This document shows, piece by piece, positions 40,385-60,500 of a stretch of DNA of 64,000 nucleotides (positions are counted from its first letter, which is position 1; every line of letters starts with the position of its first letter). The notes beneath the pieces were generated by a model, which saw only the letters and a list, made by a program, of their open reading frames with translations, made no database searches and was not told the origin of the DNA. Source of the DNA: Colius striatus (taxonomy: Eukaryota; Chordata; Aves; Coliiformes; Coliidae); NCBI RefSeq assembly GCF_028858725.1, contig NC_084760.1, positions 77,692,367-77,756,366 on the forward strand. Direction: 5' to 3'. A program made the translations under genes and the position numbers.

Positions 40385-40960
40385 CGTGGCAGCGCTGGTG
40401 CGAGCCCAGGCCTTGAGTGGAGGCGAAGGCCCTGGGCGGAGGGGGGGAAGGCCCGGGGGACAGCCGCGGGGGCCCCCCCGCGCCGGGGCCGGGGCCGTGA
40501 CGGCGCCGCCGCCGCCTGAGGAAGCCGTGCGGGAGGCGCGGGCAGCGGGGCGGGAGGCTGCTGCCCCCTGCCGGCGCGCCAGGCCTCGCTGAGGGCCCGC
40601 CCAGCGCCGCGGCCCGCGTAACACTCACCGCCACAGCAGCACGAGCCATAGAAAGAACATCTCTTATACACATCTGAATCAATACAGCTGGCGCCGAGCG
40701 GACACGGCCGGGCGCGGGGCGGGGGGGAGGCAGGGCAGCGTGAGCTACGCATGCAGCGACTGGACAAGCACAAGCGGCCGACGGGGCGTGTGACAACACT
40801 GACGTGAAGAGCTGCGCTCAGAGCAGGCTCCGGCGCACGGGGTGCCGAGGGAGGCATCAAACGGGATGTGGAATGTGTGAGGAGAGGGCTGGGGTAGCCC
40901 GGGGGGGGACCATCGGACGCCGCTTCTCCGGCGGGCACGACGCTCTTCTGGGCAGAAGCA
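40385..40960. promoter_or_regulatory. CpG-rich block next to the LRRC73 3' end
   Basis: This block is very rich in G, C and CpG, unlike the AT-richer sequence on its left. It sits where LRRC73 ends rather than where a recognised gene starts. It could be an orphan CpG island with its own transcript, a GC-rich 3' UTR, or partly an assembly problem: it includes a Tn5 mosaic-end match at 40660-40675. On the minus strand GGCG|GTGAGT at 40,628 resembles a splice donor. The 301-codon minus-strand frame across it is low-complexity Pro/Ala/Arg sequence and is not called as a gene. Confidence 0.5.
40660..40675. other. 16-base match to the Tn5/Nextera mosaic end
   Basis: The 16 bases TCTCTTATACACATCT are identical to the last 16 of the 19-base transposase mosaic end used in tagmentation libraries. 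On the minus strand they give the DVYKR and MCIRD peptides known as translations of adapter contamination. The other three bases differ and no further adapter sequence follows. It is best read as possible library or assembly residue inside a GC-rich, hard-to-assemble block; chance or a natural match cannot be excluded. Confidence 0.65.
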
Positions 40961-40975
40961 GGCACGGTAGCCCAG

Positions 40976-43900
40976 CTACATCTCCGTTTCTGCTAAGAGG
41001 CTGTCACCGAGACCTGACGTCATCAGGACCATCTGGGAGCTGGAATCTGTGGCAAGAGAGGGAGAAAACCATGAGGCGCTTGGGCTGTCAGAGAGCACAG
41101 GGCTGTGTGAGAGTGAGGAATCAGAGAGCACTGCGCAGTAGGAAGCGCACTGCTGAGAGGATTGTGAGATTAAGTAGTAACTAGGTCTACTCTGGCCATG
41201 AAGCAGAGCACGACTGATGTTTGGAGAAGGGGGAAGGCAGAGACTGCAGCGAGAGCCCAGGGTGGGGAGCTGCATGGGTTATCTGTCAGGGGAACATCAG
41301 CTCTGAACCCTTCTCATCAACAGTTTGCAGCGATAGTGGTTGCGCTGACCCAGACCTGAGCAGATCTTTAAATCTGCCCTCACCGAGCACCTCTTCAGCT
41401 AGAGAGATGGTGCACAAGTGGGGTGGGCCAGCAGGCTGTAAGACAACCAAACCCACGTAGCCTTGTGGCATTGCCTTCCCAAAAGCAGGGAAGGCAGTGG
41501 GCAAGCAGCCATTTTACAGCGGCAGAGGCCTGGAAATCCCGACTCTCTGTGCTGCATGAATGGAGGGTTTGTGCGGCCCTCCCATGCCAGCCTCAGGAAG
41601 GTGAGGGCAGCTTGCTGGCTCTGTGATGGCACAGAGCACCAGCCAGGAATGCTGAGACTCTCCCCACACCAAGTGAATCAGCTGCAAGGAGGATGGGCAC
41701 GCATAGCAACTAAGGAACTCATCAGGATACTGGTTTCCTATCCAGCAGCCTTTTTAAAAAACAAGAAGTCTCTTGCTGTGTGTGAGGGAGGTGATCTTTA
41801 GTAGCCGTGTGCTTAAGCTCCAGAGGCCTATATGTTCGGAAGTGCTGCATGGGATCTCTATTTTGGGGATCGGTTTCTGGAAACTAGATCCAAAACTTGG
41901 CCAGAGCTGTCACTAAGGATTTTTATGGCTCTAATAAATGAGGATCCAGATGTTCTGAGGCCTAGGGAGTGGTTGTGCTTGTCTACTGCTAGTCTGAACT
42001 GGGAGGGCAAAAGGACAACTAAAGGTTAAAAAAACCCACCCCAAACCACCAGGATCACAAGGCAGGCATCACAATATACAGTATCAAATACACAAACAAC
42101 ACACAACAAGTTGCTGCTGTCTCCAGAATATACTTTCTTTCTTTTTTTTTCCCTGTTACAAGCAACAGGCAGGCTGTGGCACCTGGCAAACCCTTCCCAC
42201 ATTTGGGATGCAGAGATAGGAATAGCTGACGCTGTGCGGATTGCAGGGAGGTTCTGGAAGCAGTGAGGAATGACACGAGTTCTGGCTGGGATATCTGGCA
42301 AAGGCCTCAAGATCATTAATGCTCCTGCCCTTGAGTTTTAAGACTTTGCACAAAGATTTCTTTACTGCAGCACCAGGGGAAACGCCTCTGTGGTACCATT
42401 TTCCTTCCCTGCAGCAGCCGTGTTGTCCTTGGAGGCTGCCTTTGCAGGCTCAGCCCAACGCTGTTGTAATGCCAAGGTCCCAGCTAGAGGCTGCCTGGAT
42501 TCTGCTTCACTGGGTGAGGACACAGACCCCATTCACCAGCCCCACCCCGGGATACCAGTGGCACTGGAAACAGCCCAGACACCCCAATTCCTGCCTGTCA
42601 GCCCCTGCCCACAGCCCAGGTCCCAGAGCGCTTACTGTTCTGACAGATCCAGGGGTTCTTCTCCCTAGACGTGACCTCACGAGCTTCTGTCTCCTCCTCT
42701 TCCTCACCCTCTGAGAGCAGGTCAGAAATCTGCTGCTGCAGTTCGGGACTAATGTTGTTCTCTGCCAGGATGAGTGTCCGTAGGGCTGTGGGATAATTCT
42801 CCACCATATCCAGCAAAGTCTGGAGAGAGAGCAAGATGAACTGGCTGCCAAGCAGCACGAACAACAGCTAGGCTGGGCAGAAAGAGCTTCAATGCTCTAT
42901 CTCCTTGCAAATTCCAGCCCTCCTCCTCTTACCTCTACCTTGCCTTGGCCAGGGGAAAGCAGCAGCATCCCTGGGTGCAGGGAGGGAAGGGGGTGCATGT
43001 GGACTCTGGGAGAGGGATGGAGGCAGGTACAGGTCCTAAAGCCTCTATAGATGGCCAGGACTTAGGCCCTTGAGGCGCCAGTGGTGCTGTGGAGTAACTG
43101 TAGGTAGGCTGTCTTACCTGGGCTGACTGGTTGGTAAGTCCTGTTCCCTCCAAGTCCAGAACTTCGAGTGTTCGACTGGAGGCCACAGCAACAGCGAGCA
43201 TCCCTGCTACCTGGTCACCTGTGGGAGAAGCAAACGGGGCTCTTAGCAGTTCCTGCTCTCCCTCATGTCATACCACACGCCCTCATGGGCCTGAGGCTGT
43301 CGTGGAAACATCCTCTGAGCATTTCCACCATCAGACAACCTCCAAATCTCAGTTACCTTGGGGGAGAAGCTTTAAACCGAGAAAAGAGACAGCATAAATG
43401 CACACCACTCTGTGGTTATGGGAGCAGACAATGACTACCAAGTGGGAACACAAGGGTACACAGTGAAAGTGGTTTTATTCCCCAAGGAACTATATCTTCC
43501 CAAATCTCTTTCCTACTCAAGGGTGCAAGGGCCTTTAGCAGTCTCTGTAAAGCATCCCAGATGCAAAACAAAGAGTTGAATACCTCAGTCTAGGAGGAGG
43601 CTGGAGCTGGACAGAGAACTCTGCACCAGCGGATGGACTACCCCTGTGGAAAGGGGACACGTTTGGGAGTGGAAGCAGCAGGACCAGGGAAAGTAAAGAT
43701 TCCTGTTGGTGAAGAGACAAGACTCCAGTGTGTTACTTCTGACATTCCCCAGGAATGTCAAGAGGAAGTGTCAAGATATCATGCAACTGCAACACCTTCT
43801 CTTGGGGAAAAAAACCCCACAACAGGCTGCTGTCAGGTAACACGGGGTGAGGAGGGGAGCGCCCTGCTGATGCTCAGGGAGATGGCACGGCCCAATCTGC

Positions 43901-46427
43901 TCCTCACCACCTTGCAGCAGAGCTGGAGAAGGGTTGGTTTCTATGGCAACGAATGCCAGGCTCTCTTCTTCCTCCTCCTCCCTGCTCTGCCAGGAAGATG
44001 AAGGAGGAGCGAAGGGATGTGCTGCATCTGCCAAGCCGGCATCGACACTCAAGGCTTTAAGAACAGGGGGAGACGTGGAGGGGCAAACATGATACCAAAC
44101 ACAGTGCAACCAGCACGGCAGCACCTCCTTGCTGCACCTCCCTGCTTGGCACGTGGCGACCTCACATAAGCAGAGCAGCAAGGCTGGCTTCCCCTACAGC
44201 CCAAAGTGCCTGCCAGGGTGAACTCACTGCAGGGGATCAGAAGGCACCAACACAAGGAACCACTCCACCTCGCTAGAGATACCTGTCTAGAGCTTGATCC
44301 CCAGCCACCCACTGGCACAGGCTGCCCCAAGGCTGAGAGAGAGGCAGGAGTGCGGCATCCCTTCCTCCTCCCCCCTGCCCCCCCAGCTTACCCAGGGGGT
44401 TGTAGTCCAGGTTCAGCACACGGAGCTGGGAGCTGTGAGCCACTGCAATGGCCAAGCGTCCCCAGCCTTTGCTTGTGACACCTGGGTTGGCGCTCAGCGT
44501 TAGCTCTTTGAGGCCTGGAGAAGAGAGGGAAGCCAAACCAGAGCCTTAGGGTCACCAAAGCTGTCTCAAGCAAACTAGTTCAGCTAACCAGAGACACCTT
44601 TGAGCCATGTCCTCTGTACTCTGATGGGCTAAAAGTTGAGTCATGTCCTCTGTACTCTGATGGGCTAAAAGATATGGTTTACTCTGACAACTGTTATCAC
44701 ATATTTCACTGCTCAGTGAAATATTCCACTACCTTCAGCGGTAGCCCTTTGTTTGTGCTGTGACCGCTTCATTTCTCTCCTCTCCCAACCTATGTCCTGC
44801 TTACCCTCAATAGCACACACAATGGAAACAAGTAAAGGGTGTGCAAGGTGACAGGCTGGAAAGGGGGGAACAGGGATAGTAGGTTCTGCACCTGGGAGGG
44901 GTGGCCAGCAGAGATAACAGCAGCAGTGGAACTGTGAGCACACAGAGAAGAAGGTGCTGAGGAGAGCACTTGGAGAGTCAGGAGAGGACAGTGTTACCTC
45001 AGCATGTGCCAGCTCTCAGCCTAACTGTCCCACTGGCCTCTGAACACAAAAGATCATCCCCTGCAAAGACCTGAGCCTTGACACTAAGGCTATGGCCATG
45101 CAACTCTCACAGAGTGCACACGCAGGGGCAGGAACAATCCCCAGGCACTGACAATAAAGCCGAGTGAGGAGGTGGGGGCACACCATATATTTTTTATGGA
45201 CATTATCAACACAAATGCAAAATCCTAAATTCAAAGTCCAAGCTGTCCCTTCTTCTGGTTTCAAATTCTCCTCCCATGAGCCAGAAGGAACCTGTTGGTC
45301 TCTGAGTGCCAAACTGCCAGTAGGACAGACCAACAGCAGAAAGCTCATGCCTGCCCAAGGGAGCTGCTCCCCTATTGCTTGGCTTTTCTGCTTCCCTTAA
45401 GTCCGGGAAAGAAATTCCTCAGCCCAGGCAAACTACAGAGCCTGCCTCCTCCAGGGCTGAGGATTTATTGCTGCATGCATCTGTGTTGGGAAAGCTCTGT
45501 CAGTCACTGTGCAGCCCACAATCCCTGGTGCTTACCTGACTTGGCCCCATCAGGCGGCAGGAGCCCGCAGATAAGGTTGATGCCTTCATCACCCAGCATG
45601 CAGTCTCCTAGATCCAGAGCCACCAGCGAGGGGTGGATAGAGAGAGCAGGGTTGAGGAGGGCCAAGCCTGCATCTGTCAGGGGACTCCCGTGGAGGCTGT
45701 ACAGGTAAAAGGGAAAATTACTATGGAGCCTTCTTCCTCACCTGATGGGGAGAAGCAAACTAAATGAGGATTACAAATCCTAATCACAGGTGGGGAAACA
45801 GCACTGGGGAGCCTCTGCTGGGAGGGTCAGTCAGCTGCTATGGTGGCCTTGGCCAGGATGACAGGGTGAAAGGGATGCCAATAGGGCAAGGGTAGCCCCC
45901 ATCACTGGGGCAACCAGGTCGGAGGGGCTGAGACCGAAAGCCGTGGCTGTGCCCAGCTGACAGGGGCAGAGGTAGCTCTGCCTCCCAGCTGGCTGAAGGA
46001 CGAGGGGTTACTCCCTGCAACGTCAAGGGCATTTTTGCTCCAGCAAGATCTAAATTCAGGGGCTGGCACAGAGTTGCAAGCTCCTGAAAGGGCCTGTCCC
46101 CACCTGGGAGGGTTCCGGGGGCACCTCCCGCAGCCGCCCACCCCGCTGTACTCACAAGAGGGACTGGACAGAGCGATTTGTCTTCAGGGCCTCGGCCAGC
46201 TGCTTGACGCGGTTGATGTTGGAGACGATGCCCAGGTTGAGGTTGAGTTGGGCCAGGGAGCGGGACTCGGCTACCCCGCGGCAGACGTGCCCGAAGTCCC
46301 GCTCCGAGAGCTGGCAGCCCCGCAGCGACAGCAGCCGCACCGAGTTCTCCCGCAGGCTCTCGCAGATGTCCCGGATCTCCGCCCCCGACAGCGTCTCCCC
46401 GGAGATCTGGATGGACCCCGGCAGCAT
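40976..46427 (-). CDS. LRRC73: Leucine-rich repeat-containing protein 73 (six coding exons)
   Basis: LRRC73 (C6orf154 in human) is a small protein of NLR-like leucine-rich repeats whose function is unknown. Coding exons on the minus strand, in order, are 46427-46156, 45696-45536, 44514-44392, 43218-43118, 42819-42636 and 41046-40976. Borders are all GT-AG, and the joined frame is 303 aa against about 316 in human. Visible repeats include VRLLSLRGCQL, LAQLNLNLGI, LVALDLGDCML, LKELTLSANPG, LRVLNLDYNPLG and LEVLDLEGTGL. An acidic stretch (SEGEEEEETEA) follows, then a separate 71-nt exon encoding SSQMVLMTSGLGDSLLAETEM, which closely matches the human tail. There is no signal peptide or membrane segment, so a cytosolic protein is likely. 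The start has A at -3 and sits at the edge of a CpG island. The exon 5/6 join (AAC A|AT) is set by the conserved tail. Confidence 0.95.
44606..44671 (+). repeat. 36-bp tandem duplication in an LRRC73 intron
   Basis: Thirty bases beginning catgtcctctgtactctg occur twice without a mismatch, at 44606-44635 and 44642-44671, giving a 36-bp period. The copies lie between the 45696-45536 and 44514-44392 exons. Perfect identity suggests a recent slippage or duplication event, or a local assembly error. Confidence 0.9.
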
Positions 46428-47030
46428 CTTCCCCCCGCTCGGGGAGCCGCCGCTCGCCGCCCGCCGCGGCCCCTGAGCGCCGGGAGGGAGCCGCGCTGCA
46501 CGCTGCGGGCCGGGGCGGCCGCCAACGCCAACGCCGCCGCCGCCGGGCAGTCCCGGCCCGGCCCACCGCGGCCCCGGGGGCGTCACCGCGCAGCCTTACC
46601 GGCGGCCGCCGGGCCGCCCCGCTCCGCTCCGCCCGGCGCCGCCGCCGCCGCTTCTCCGCGGGCGGCGAGACCCAGGACAGCCATCGGCGGGGGTAACCCG
46701 AACCGGCGCCGGGCCCTCAGCCCTGCGGGGCCGCCCCGCCCCGCTGCGCCAGCAAGCGCCGGGCAGGAGCCCGGCAGCTCCCCGCCCCGCTCCTCCAGCA
46801 CCTGCCGGGCCGCCCCGCCTCCTCTCCGGGTCCTCCCCCTGGTCCCGAGCCGGACGGAGCTGCCTTCCTGCGGGAGCGATCCCTCTTCGCATCCTGGCGT
46901 CCCTCGAAGCCTGTGAGAGGCAACGCCGGCCCCGCCTTCTCCTGCCTGCCGCCCTGAGGCGAGGGGTCGCGGCCCCGGCGCTGAGGGGTGCAGGAGAAGT
47001 GAGGGAAGCCTCTGGGAAGGGCTCTCCCTG
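46140..47030 (-). promoter_or_regulatory. LRRC73: CpG-island promoter of LRRC73
   Basis: The sequence over the first LRRC73 exon and about 600 bp upstream is extremely rich in G, C and CpG and then drops abruptly to ordinary composition. This is the usual form of a vertebrate CpG-island promoter. No TATA box is evident. Long open frames on both strands here reflect the lack of stop codons in GC-rich DNA. Confidence 0.8.
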
Positions 47031-50000
47031 CAAGCCCTGCTACCATCGGGAGAAGAGGCCAAAGCCAATGGGCCATGGTGTACTCAAGGTCTACCTATGC
47101 TGTACCCATGGCTTAAGAGCAAGGTCGGTGTGAATGGCTTGCAGTGGCCCGGGGCTTGCGGAGCTGGTGGTTGGTGGCAGCCGGTGCAAGGTGGAGGGCC
47201 GGGGAAGTCCTGCAGGCTTCCTTCACCTTGCAGCATGGAGCCTGTACCCTCTGCCCAGCCTGACACCTGAGGGGCATGGCTTGCTCCCAGCTCACTCATG
47301 GGTAAGGGCTGGAGGGATTTGTCCCCTCTACCCCACCCCCTGCTGAGTAATCCAGTACTTGGAGAGAAATAGGAAGCAGGGCCCCTGCATTTTCAACTCC
47401 ACTGAACTGAAAAAGGAAGTCAGTGGTGTGGAAATTAGGTTAAACCACCTAAGCAGGCAGCTTTCTGCACACAACTAATCTGTCTGCTGCACAGAGCAGC
47501 ACTTGAGTGACTCCCAGTCCAGTGGGCAGCTCTAGCGTAAACTCAGGCTCCTCTGCTTGGTTTGCAAGGTCAGAGTGGGAGAGAGGGGAGTGAGGGGAAA
47601 AATAGCATGTGAAGGAAGATACGAAGCAATTCTCTTCCATTGCCATGAAGGAGCAGGTCACCTGAGCTAAGAGTTGCAGGTTAGGTCCTCAATGAGACAA
47701 GGGGAGCAGCACACAAGAAGCTGGACGTCAGCTTTAAGGCTTTGGCTGAAGCATCTAACTTAGAGGGTAGGTGTCACCATGACCTTTGAGAACATTGCTG
47801 TTCTCTAGAGCCATCTACACACCTCTCTCCCTTTCCCTGTTGCTCAGGGGTTGCATGCACTTGATACCATACCTGCAAGACACATCAAGAACAGACCACT
47901 GGCCTGGCAATACATCTGTGCTGGGATATGAGCAGGAGCTGTGAGCATTCAGCTGTCATACAGATGATGGCTTTCAAAAAAGGGATGACTGATCTGCAAG
48001 CTCACATTAAACAATCCAGGTGAGAATGGAATCCTGTGTATTGCAGGGCTGCAAGGGGCAGAAGCTGGATATCAGAGTGGTGGTTGGTGTGTCCAAGAAA
48101 ATACCAGCTGCTGATCCATTCAGGTTGACTGGAAGACTGTGTTCAGTCTCACTCACCTTGCAGTTACCTCCAGGCACTAATTAACCAATACTTCGTTAAA
48201 CAGGCTATTATTAGAGAGGTGCTTGGAGGAGAGCCCCTGGGACATGTCCCACTTCATTTGACAGCAGCAGTGTCAACGCACTGATCGAGATGCCCTACTG
48301 CTGGCATCTTCACTGCCTGTTGCCAGGAGCCAGAGCACACTGAGGAGACAAGTATCCTATCTTGCTTTATGCTCAAATATATTGGGAAAAGTGACACGGG
48401 AGCTAATGGTTCAAAGCTTTGGCTCACTGGGGGCCATGCAGAGGGGAACTTGGCAGCAGTATTTTGTAAAGATCTAGATATTACTTCCTTGTAATATGCA
48501 GTTACTCAGCAGGTATGAGGAAAGTAGTTTATTGTTTACCTACTGCGGGCATGAGGAATGAGAGTTGACCCTCTGGACTGATGGCATTAAGAGGCAATGC
48601 ATGAACAGAGAAAAACAGAGGATGAGGAGCAACTAGAGCAAGACTAGATGCTACAAGGAAAATAAATGGGAGAAGAAACAGCATACTTGTAGCCCAGAAC
48701 ACAATTAAGGTGACAATTAGTGCAAGAGGGATGGGTTGGACTCTGGGATACTGCAGAGAAGGAGGTCATAGATGTTCTAATACACATTTTATCTTCCTCT
48801 TTTTCATCTGATAGATGTGTGTGTTTATTTCATGTTTAATAAAAAGGGGCTTACACAGTTCTCACAGAGCTACCCTTCCTCAAAAGAGGGAGGTGATGGG
48901 GGCAATCATTTCAGATTTGCTGCAAGAGAGGAGGGAGAAATTATTTTAGATTTTCTGTGAGATATGTCAGGAAACAAAGGCAGAGATAGTCTGGCATGAT
49001 AGGGCTGTAAGGTTTGTCCTGATAACTAGAGGACTTGAGTAAGCACTGAGCTGCCCTACAAGGACTTCACTAAGGCTGCGTGCTCAGCATGCTCCCTGGA
49101 ACTGCAGCGTGCATGCATTCCCCTGCAAAAGCACGTCCTTCTCTGTCAGCAAAAGGAGAGGGTGAAGCTCTCAGCCAGTACTGGTTTTCTGGCAGTACAG
49201 AACACTTCAGCTTCCAGCTACTGCTGTACAGAGAACTGATCAGGGCTGAAGGACTGGAGCAGAGCAAGCCCCACAGCTTCCAAAAGGATGGTTGGTTGTC
49301 ACCCTGGTCATGACTCCAGCACAGGGGAAGCATGATGAATTTGCTCACTGCTTTCTCCTGTGCTTTGAGTGAAAACACAGGGCACAATGTCATCCCTCTG
49401 ACTTAGCTAAGTGGCTTAGGTGTGGAAGGGGAGCACAGCTCTTCTCTGACAGAGTCTGTAGATCAGCAGTGATAAGAATTTGGCACAGAACAATTTTTCT
49501 TCTTGGATGGACTCATTTCTGGTGACAATTATCTCTTTCTCCTTTCCTTCCCTGCTGCCTGTGTTTGGAGTTTGCACCAAGAGAAACAGACTCGCTCTAT
49601 GCTGCCAGGGCAAGAAGTGCAAATGAGAAACCAACCTCCCGTGGAGTTATAAAGAGGGAAATACCAAATTCAGCATTACAAGCTAACACTTCCATTTTGT
49701 CAAACTTGAAATACCGGGATCTTAAAGTAGTTCAATTGGTCCAAATAACTAGCCCAAATAATCAATTTGATTGCCCCAAATAACTTGCTCTGAGTGGTGT
49801 TCTTCAGTCAAAATAAGTTTCCTGAGGAGGGGGTGGAGGGAGAAGAGACAACATGTCTATTATGTGTGTTTGTTAGCAGGCGAGCTTTTTGCTCTTGGAA
49901 AGGGGACAAACTAGGAACTCGGGAATAAGCAAAACAGGATAAAGTAGGTCTGTGACTGAAAATGCTCAAGTCCTGTCACATTTTTGTTTTAACTGAAGCA

Positions 50001-51110
50001 GATGACCAGCCTGATGACAGTAGCTGGTGCTGTCTTCCTGTCTTTCACTGCACTTTGGCACTTGTCCAAATGCCACTACAGCTGTATCCTGTCCTGCCTA
50101 ATATAAGCAAGAGACCAAAGGGTGCAGTTTTGACGTGCTGCCTCATGCACAGCTAACTTGTGGGTACACCAAGAAAGAGAAACACTTTGGGGTTTTTTTT
50201 CAGCCTGAATGTAAGGGTGAATGTCTCTGAAGGTGGCTCCTCTCCCCAATCATTCAGAGCTACAGGGAGAGAAAAGGTGCAAGCCAGCTATCAGCTAATA
50301 GCTTTCTGCTCTTGAACAAGTTAGAGCAGGGAGCGAAGGCTACATCTGAACTTCGTGCTTTGCAACATCAGTAAGCTGGGGATATTTGTGCCAACTCTAT
50401 TACCATTGCACACTCCCTCCTGTCTCCATGTTTAATGGAAACACTGGAGAAAAGTTTGCCAGAGACTCTCAAGGCTCCAGGAGTCCTTTCAGAAATGAGG
50501 CCGACTTGGCTTGAAAAGCCAGACGCTACACAGCAGCCTACATGGCTGGGGAAGCACAGTGCTGCTCCTGCTCAAATCAGTAAGGTCAAAGTCCCATGTC
50601 TGGGAGACACAAGAGCAAGCTGCACAAAGGTGGCCTAAACTTAGCCTATTAATATCCACAGAAGATCAGGCACAAGCATGCTGCCCCTACCGTCAGAACT
50701 ACTGTCCCATGGAGCAACATGGGCAGAAGGGTGTTAAGAACAAAAGGTGTTGTGAAAGGATGGGGACAGATACATTTCTGACATACATGGGAGAAGGGAC
50801 GGTGAGATGAGACGGTGGTTTGGACCCAGCCAGAAGAGGGGGAATCAATCTGGACCATGATAAAGAAGAGCATGTGGTTAAACATCATGCTGTTCCTGAA
50901 AATCTACAGAGAAACTCAAGTGCCCGTGCCTCTTGGGCTAGGGAAAAGGTGCCAAAGACACAGGTGACGTATCACAGAACATTTGAAACAGGACAGCAAA
51001 ACACTGCAAACAATCCTGCTTTGAGGACAGGACAGATAAAGACACAGAGACCCAACACCACTCTCCCATTGCACAAGTACGCTCAAATGTAAGACATCAT
51101 TCAGCACCAA
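47031..51110. other. Intergenic stretch between LRRC73 and YIPF3
   Basis: I see no gene, RNA or clear mobile element. A + strand AATAAA near 48,838 has no coding exon before it. All frames are under about 110 codons and unlike known proteins. The stretch separates the LRRC73 CpG island from the YIPF3 3' end. Confidence 0.6.
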
Positions 51111-51116
51111 CATCAA

Positions 51117-51122
51117 TTTAAT
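51117..51122 (-). terminator. YIPF3: Candidate poly(A) signal of YIPF3
   Basis: TTTAAT on the + strand is ATTAAA on the minus strand, the most common variant signal, about 350 nt past the YIPF3 stop. No canonical AATAAA was noticed closer to the stop, so this is a plausible but unproven 3' end. Confidence 0.4.
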
Positions 51123-51470
51123 TCTTCCCTCTTCAGGACAGGAACAGGGCAGATACCCCAGGGGTTACATCAGCAAGCAGAAAGTGGGGTAAAGGACAAA
51201 CTGCGCTGGGAAACCCCAGTGAAACATGCAGGCAACAGAACCACTCTACTCGAGGCAGCCCAGACCTGGGTGGAAGAAGAGCACAGTTCTTCTGAGTCAC
51301 CGAGGTGCAGTCCACTCAGCTGCCCACAACTGCAGCCCAAAAGACAGGTCCAGGAAAACACCACCAAGTCTCCTTCCTGCTGTTCTGTCCTGTTCCTAAG
51401 AGGCAGCAGGTTATTATGGCCCTATGCAGCCCCAAAGAAGTACTAAGGAAGCAAGTCCAAGTCTGTGAAA

Positions 51471-59649
<8,179 letters not shown>

Positions 59650-59826
59650 CCAGGCTGTAGCTGGGAAGCACATCCCCGCACTGCTGTTCTAGGCGTCCTG
59701 CACCTGTCTGCTTGTGATTCCTCTTGCATAGGCAAGAGGTTTGAGATGGGCTTGTTAAGAGTCCTAGGACCATCTCTTTCAATTTATTCCTTGTTGGTAA
59801 TGAGCCTCAGTGAGGAGATGCACTAA

Positions 59827-59832
59827 AATAAA
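59827..59832 (+). terminator. POLR1C: Poly(A) signal of POLR1C
   Basis: AATAAA lies 178 bases past the POLR1C stop and is followed by T- and GT-containing sequence. It gives a short 3' UTR. It is the first canonical signal on this strand after the stop codon. Confidence 0.8.
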
Positions 59833-59859
59833 GGGGTTTATTTACAGCTGTCTCCCGTG

Positions 59860-60098
59860 CTGTTCACAACTGTGAGATGGTAATACACAGAGAAGAAAGT
59901 GGCAGCAGGTCTAAATATGAATAATAACGTTTATTTTAGATTGTGTGCAGCATGTGAAGAGGGCTGATGTGGCAGTGTAGTGAAGCTCTTTGCTGCAGGG
60001 CAGTGAGATTTAACAAAGCAATATCGGTGCAGGACAGTTTTGCAGGTGCCTCAAACCAGCTCCAGGGCAGTTAATGTGGCAGATAAAAGGCTGTACTG
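59860..60098. other. Short noncoding stretch after POLR1C
   Basis: No exon is visible. A minus-strand AATAAA at 59930-59935 lies about 100 bp from the POLR1C poly(A) signal and faces it. It has no assigned transcript unless a very long XPO5 3' UTR reaches it. Confidence 0.5.
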
Positions 60099-60500
60099 TC
60101 AGAGGGCTGGGACACCTCTCCTGTGAAGAAAGGCTGAGAGCTGCAGTTGTTCAGACTGGAGAAGGCTTGAGGGAGACCTTATTGTCATGCTTCAATATGT
60201 AAAGGGGGCCTGGAGAAAGGCTTTTTGCTGTGGCCTGTAGTGACAGTACAAGAAGCAACAGTTTTAAACTGGAAGAGAGTAGATTTAGATTGGACTAAGA
60301 CACTAATTACAGTAAGGGTGGTGGTTGGATGCTGGAACAGGTTGCCCAGAGAGACTGTAGATGCCCCATCCCTGGCAGTGTCCAAGGCCAGGCTGGATGA
60401 GGCTTTGAACAACCTGGTCTAGTGGAAGGTGTCCCTGTCTGTGGGAGGAGTGTTGGACTAGATGGTCTGTGATGATCCCTTCCAGCCCATATGATTCTAT
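60099..60500 (+). mobile_element. CR1-type LINE fragment (3' part)
   Basis: The + strand reads in the sense direction of a CR1 3' region. It starts near 'gggctgggacacctctcctgtgaagaaaggctgag' (split here only by small differences from the usual form), goes through 'ggatgctggaacaggttgcc' and 'ggccaggctggatgagg', and ends 'gatcccttccagccc' and 'gattctat', the usual terminus. It is about 400 bp long, 5'-truncated and noncoding, between the converging POLR1C and XPO5 genes. Confidence 0.9.

Noticed and set aside
40060-40965. 301-codon minus-strand frame across the CpG-rich block
   Set aside because: Openness is explained by GC content, and the frame contains the DVYKR adapter-type peptide, so it cannot be trusted as a gene.
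45838-46566. 242-codon minus-strand frame over LRRC73 exon 1
   Set aside because: It is a different frame from the conserved LRR sequence and is open only because of high GC content.
46428-46586. In-frame N-terminal extension of LRRC73 upstream of its ATG
   Set aside because: The frame is open for about 53 codons but begins with GTG and is low-complexity GC-rich sequence; the conserved protein starts at the ATG at 46427.
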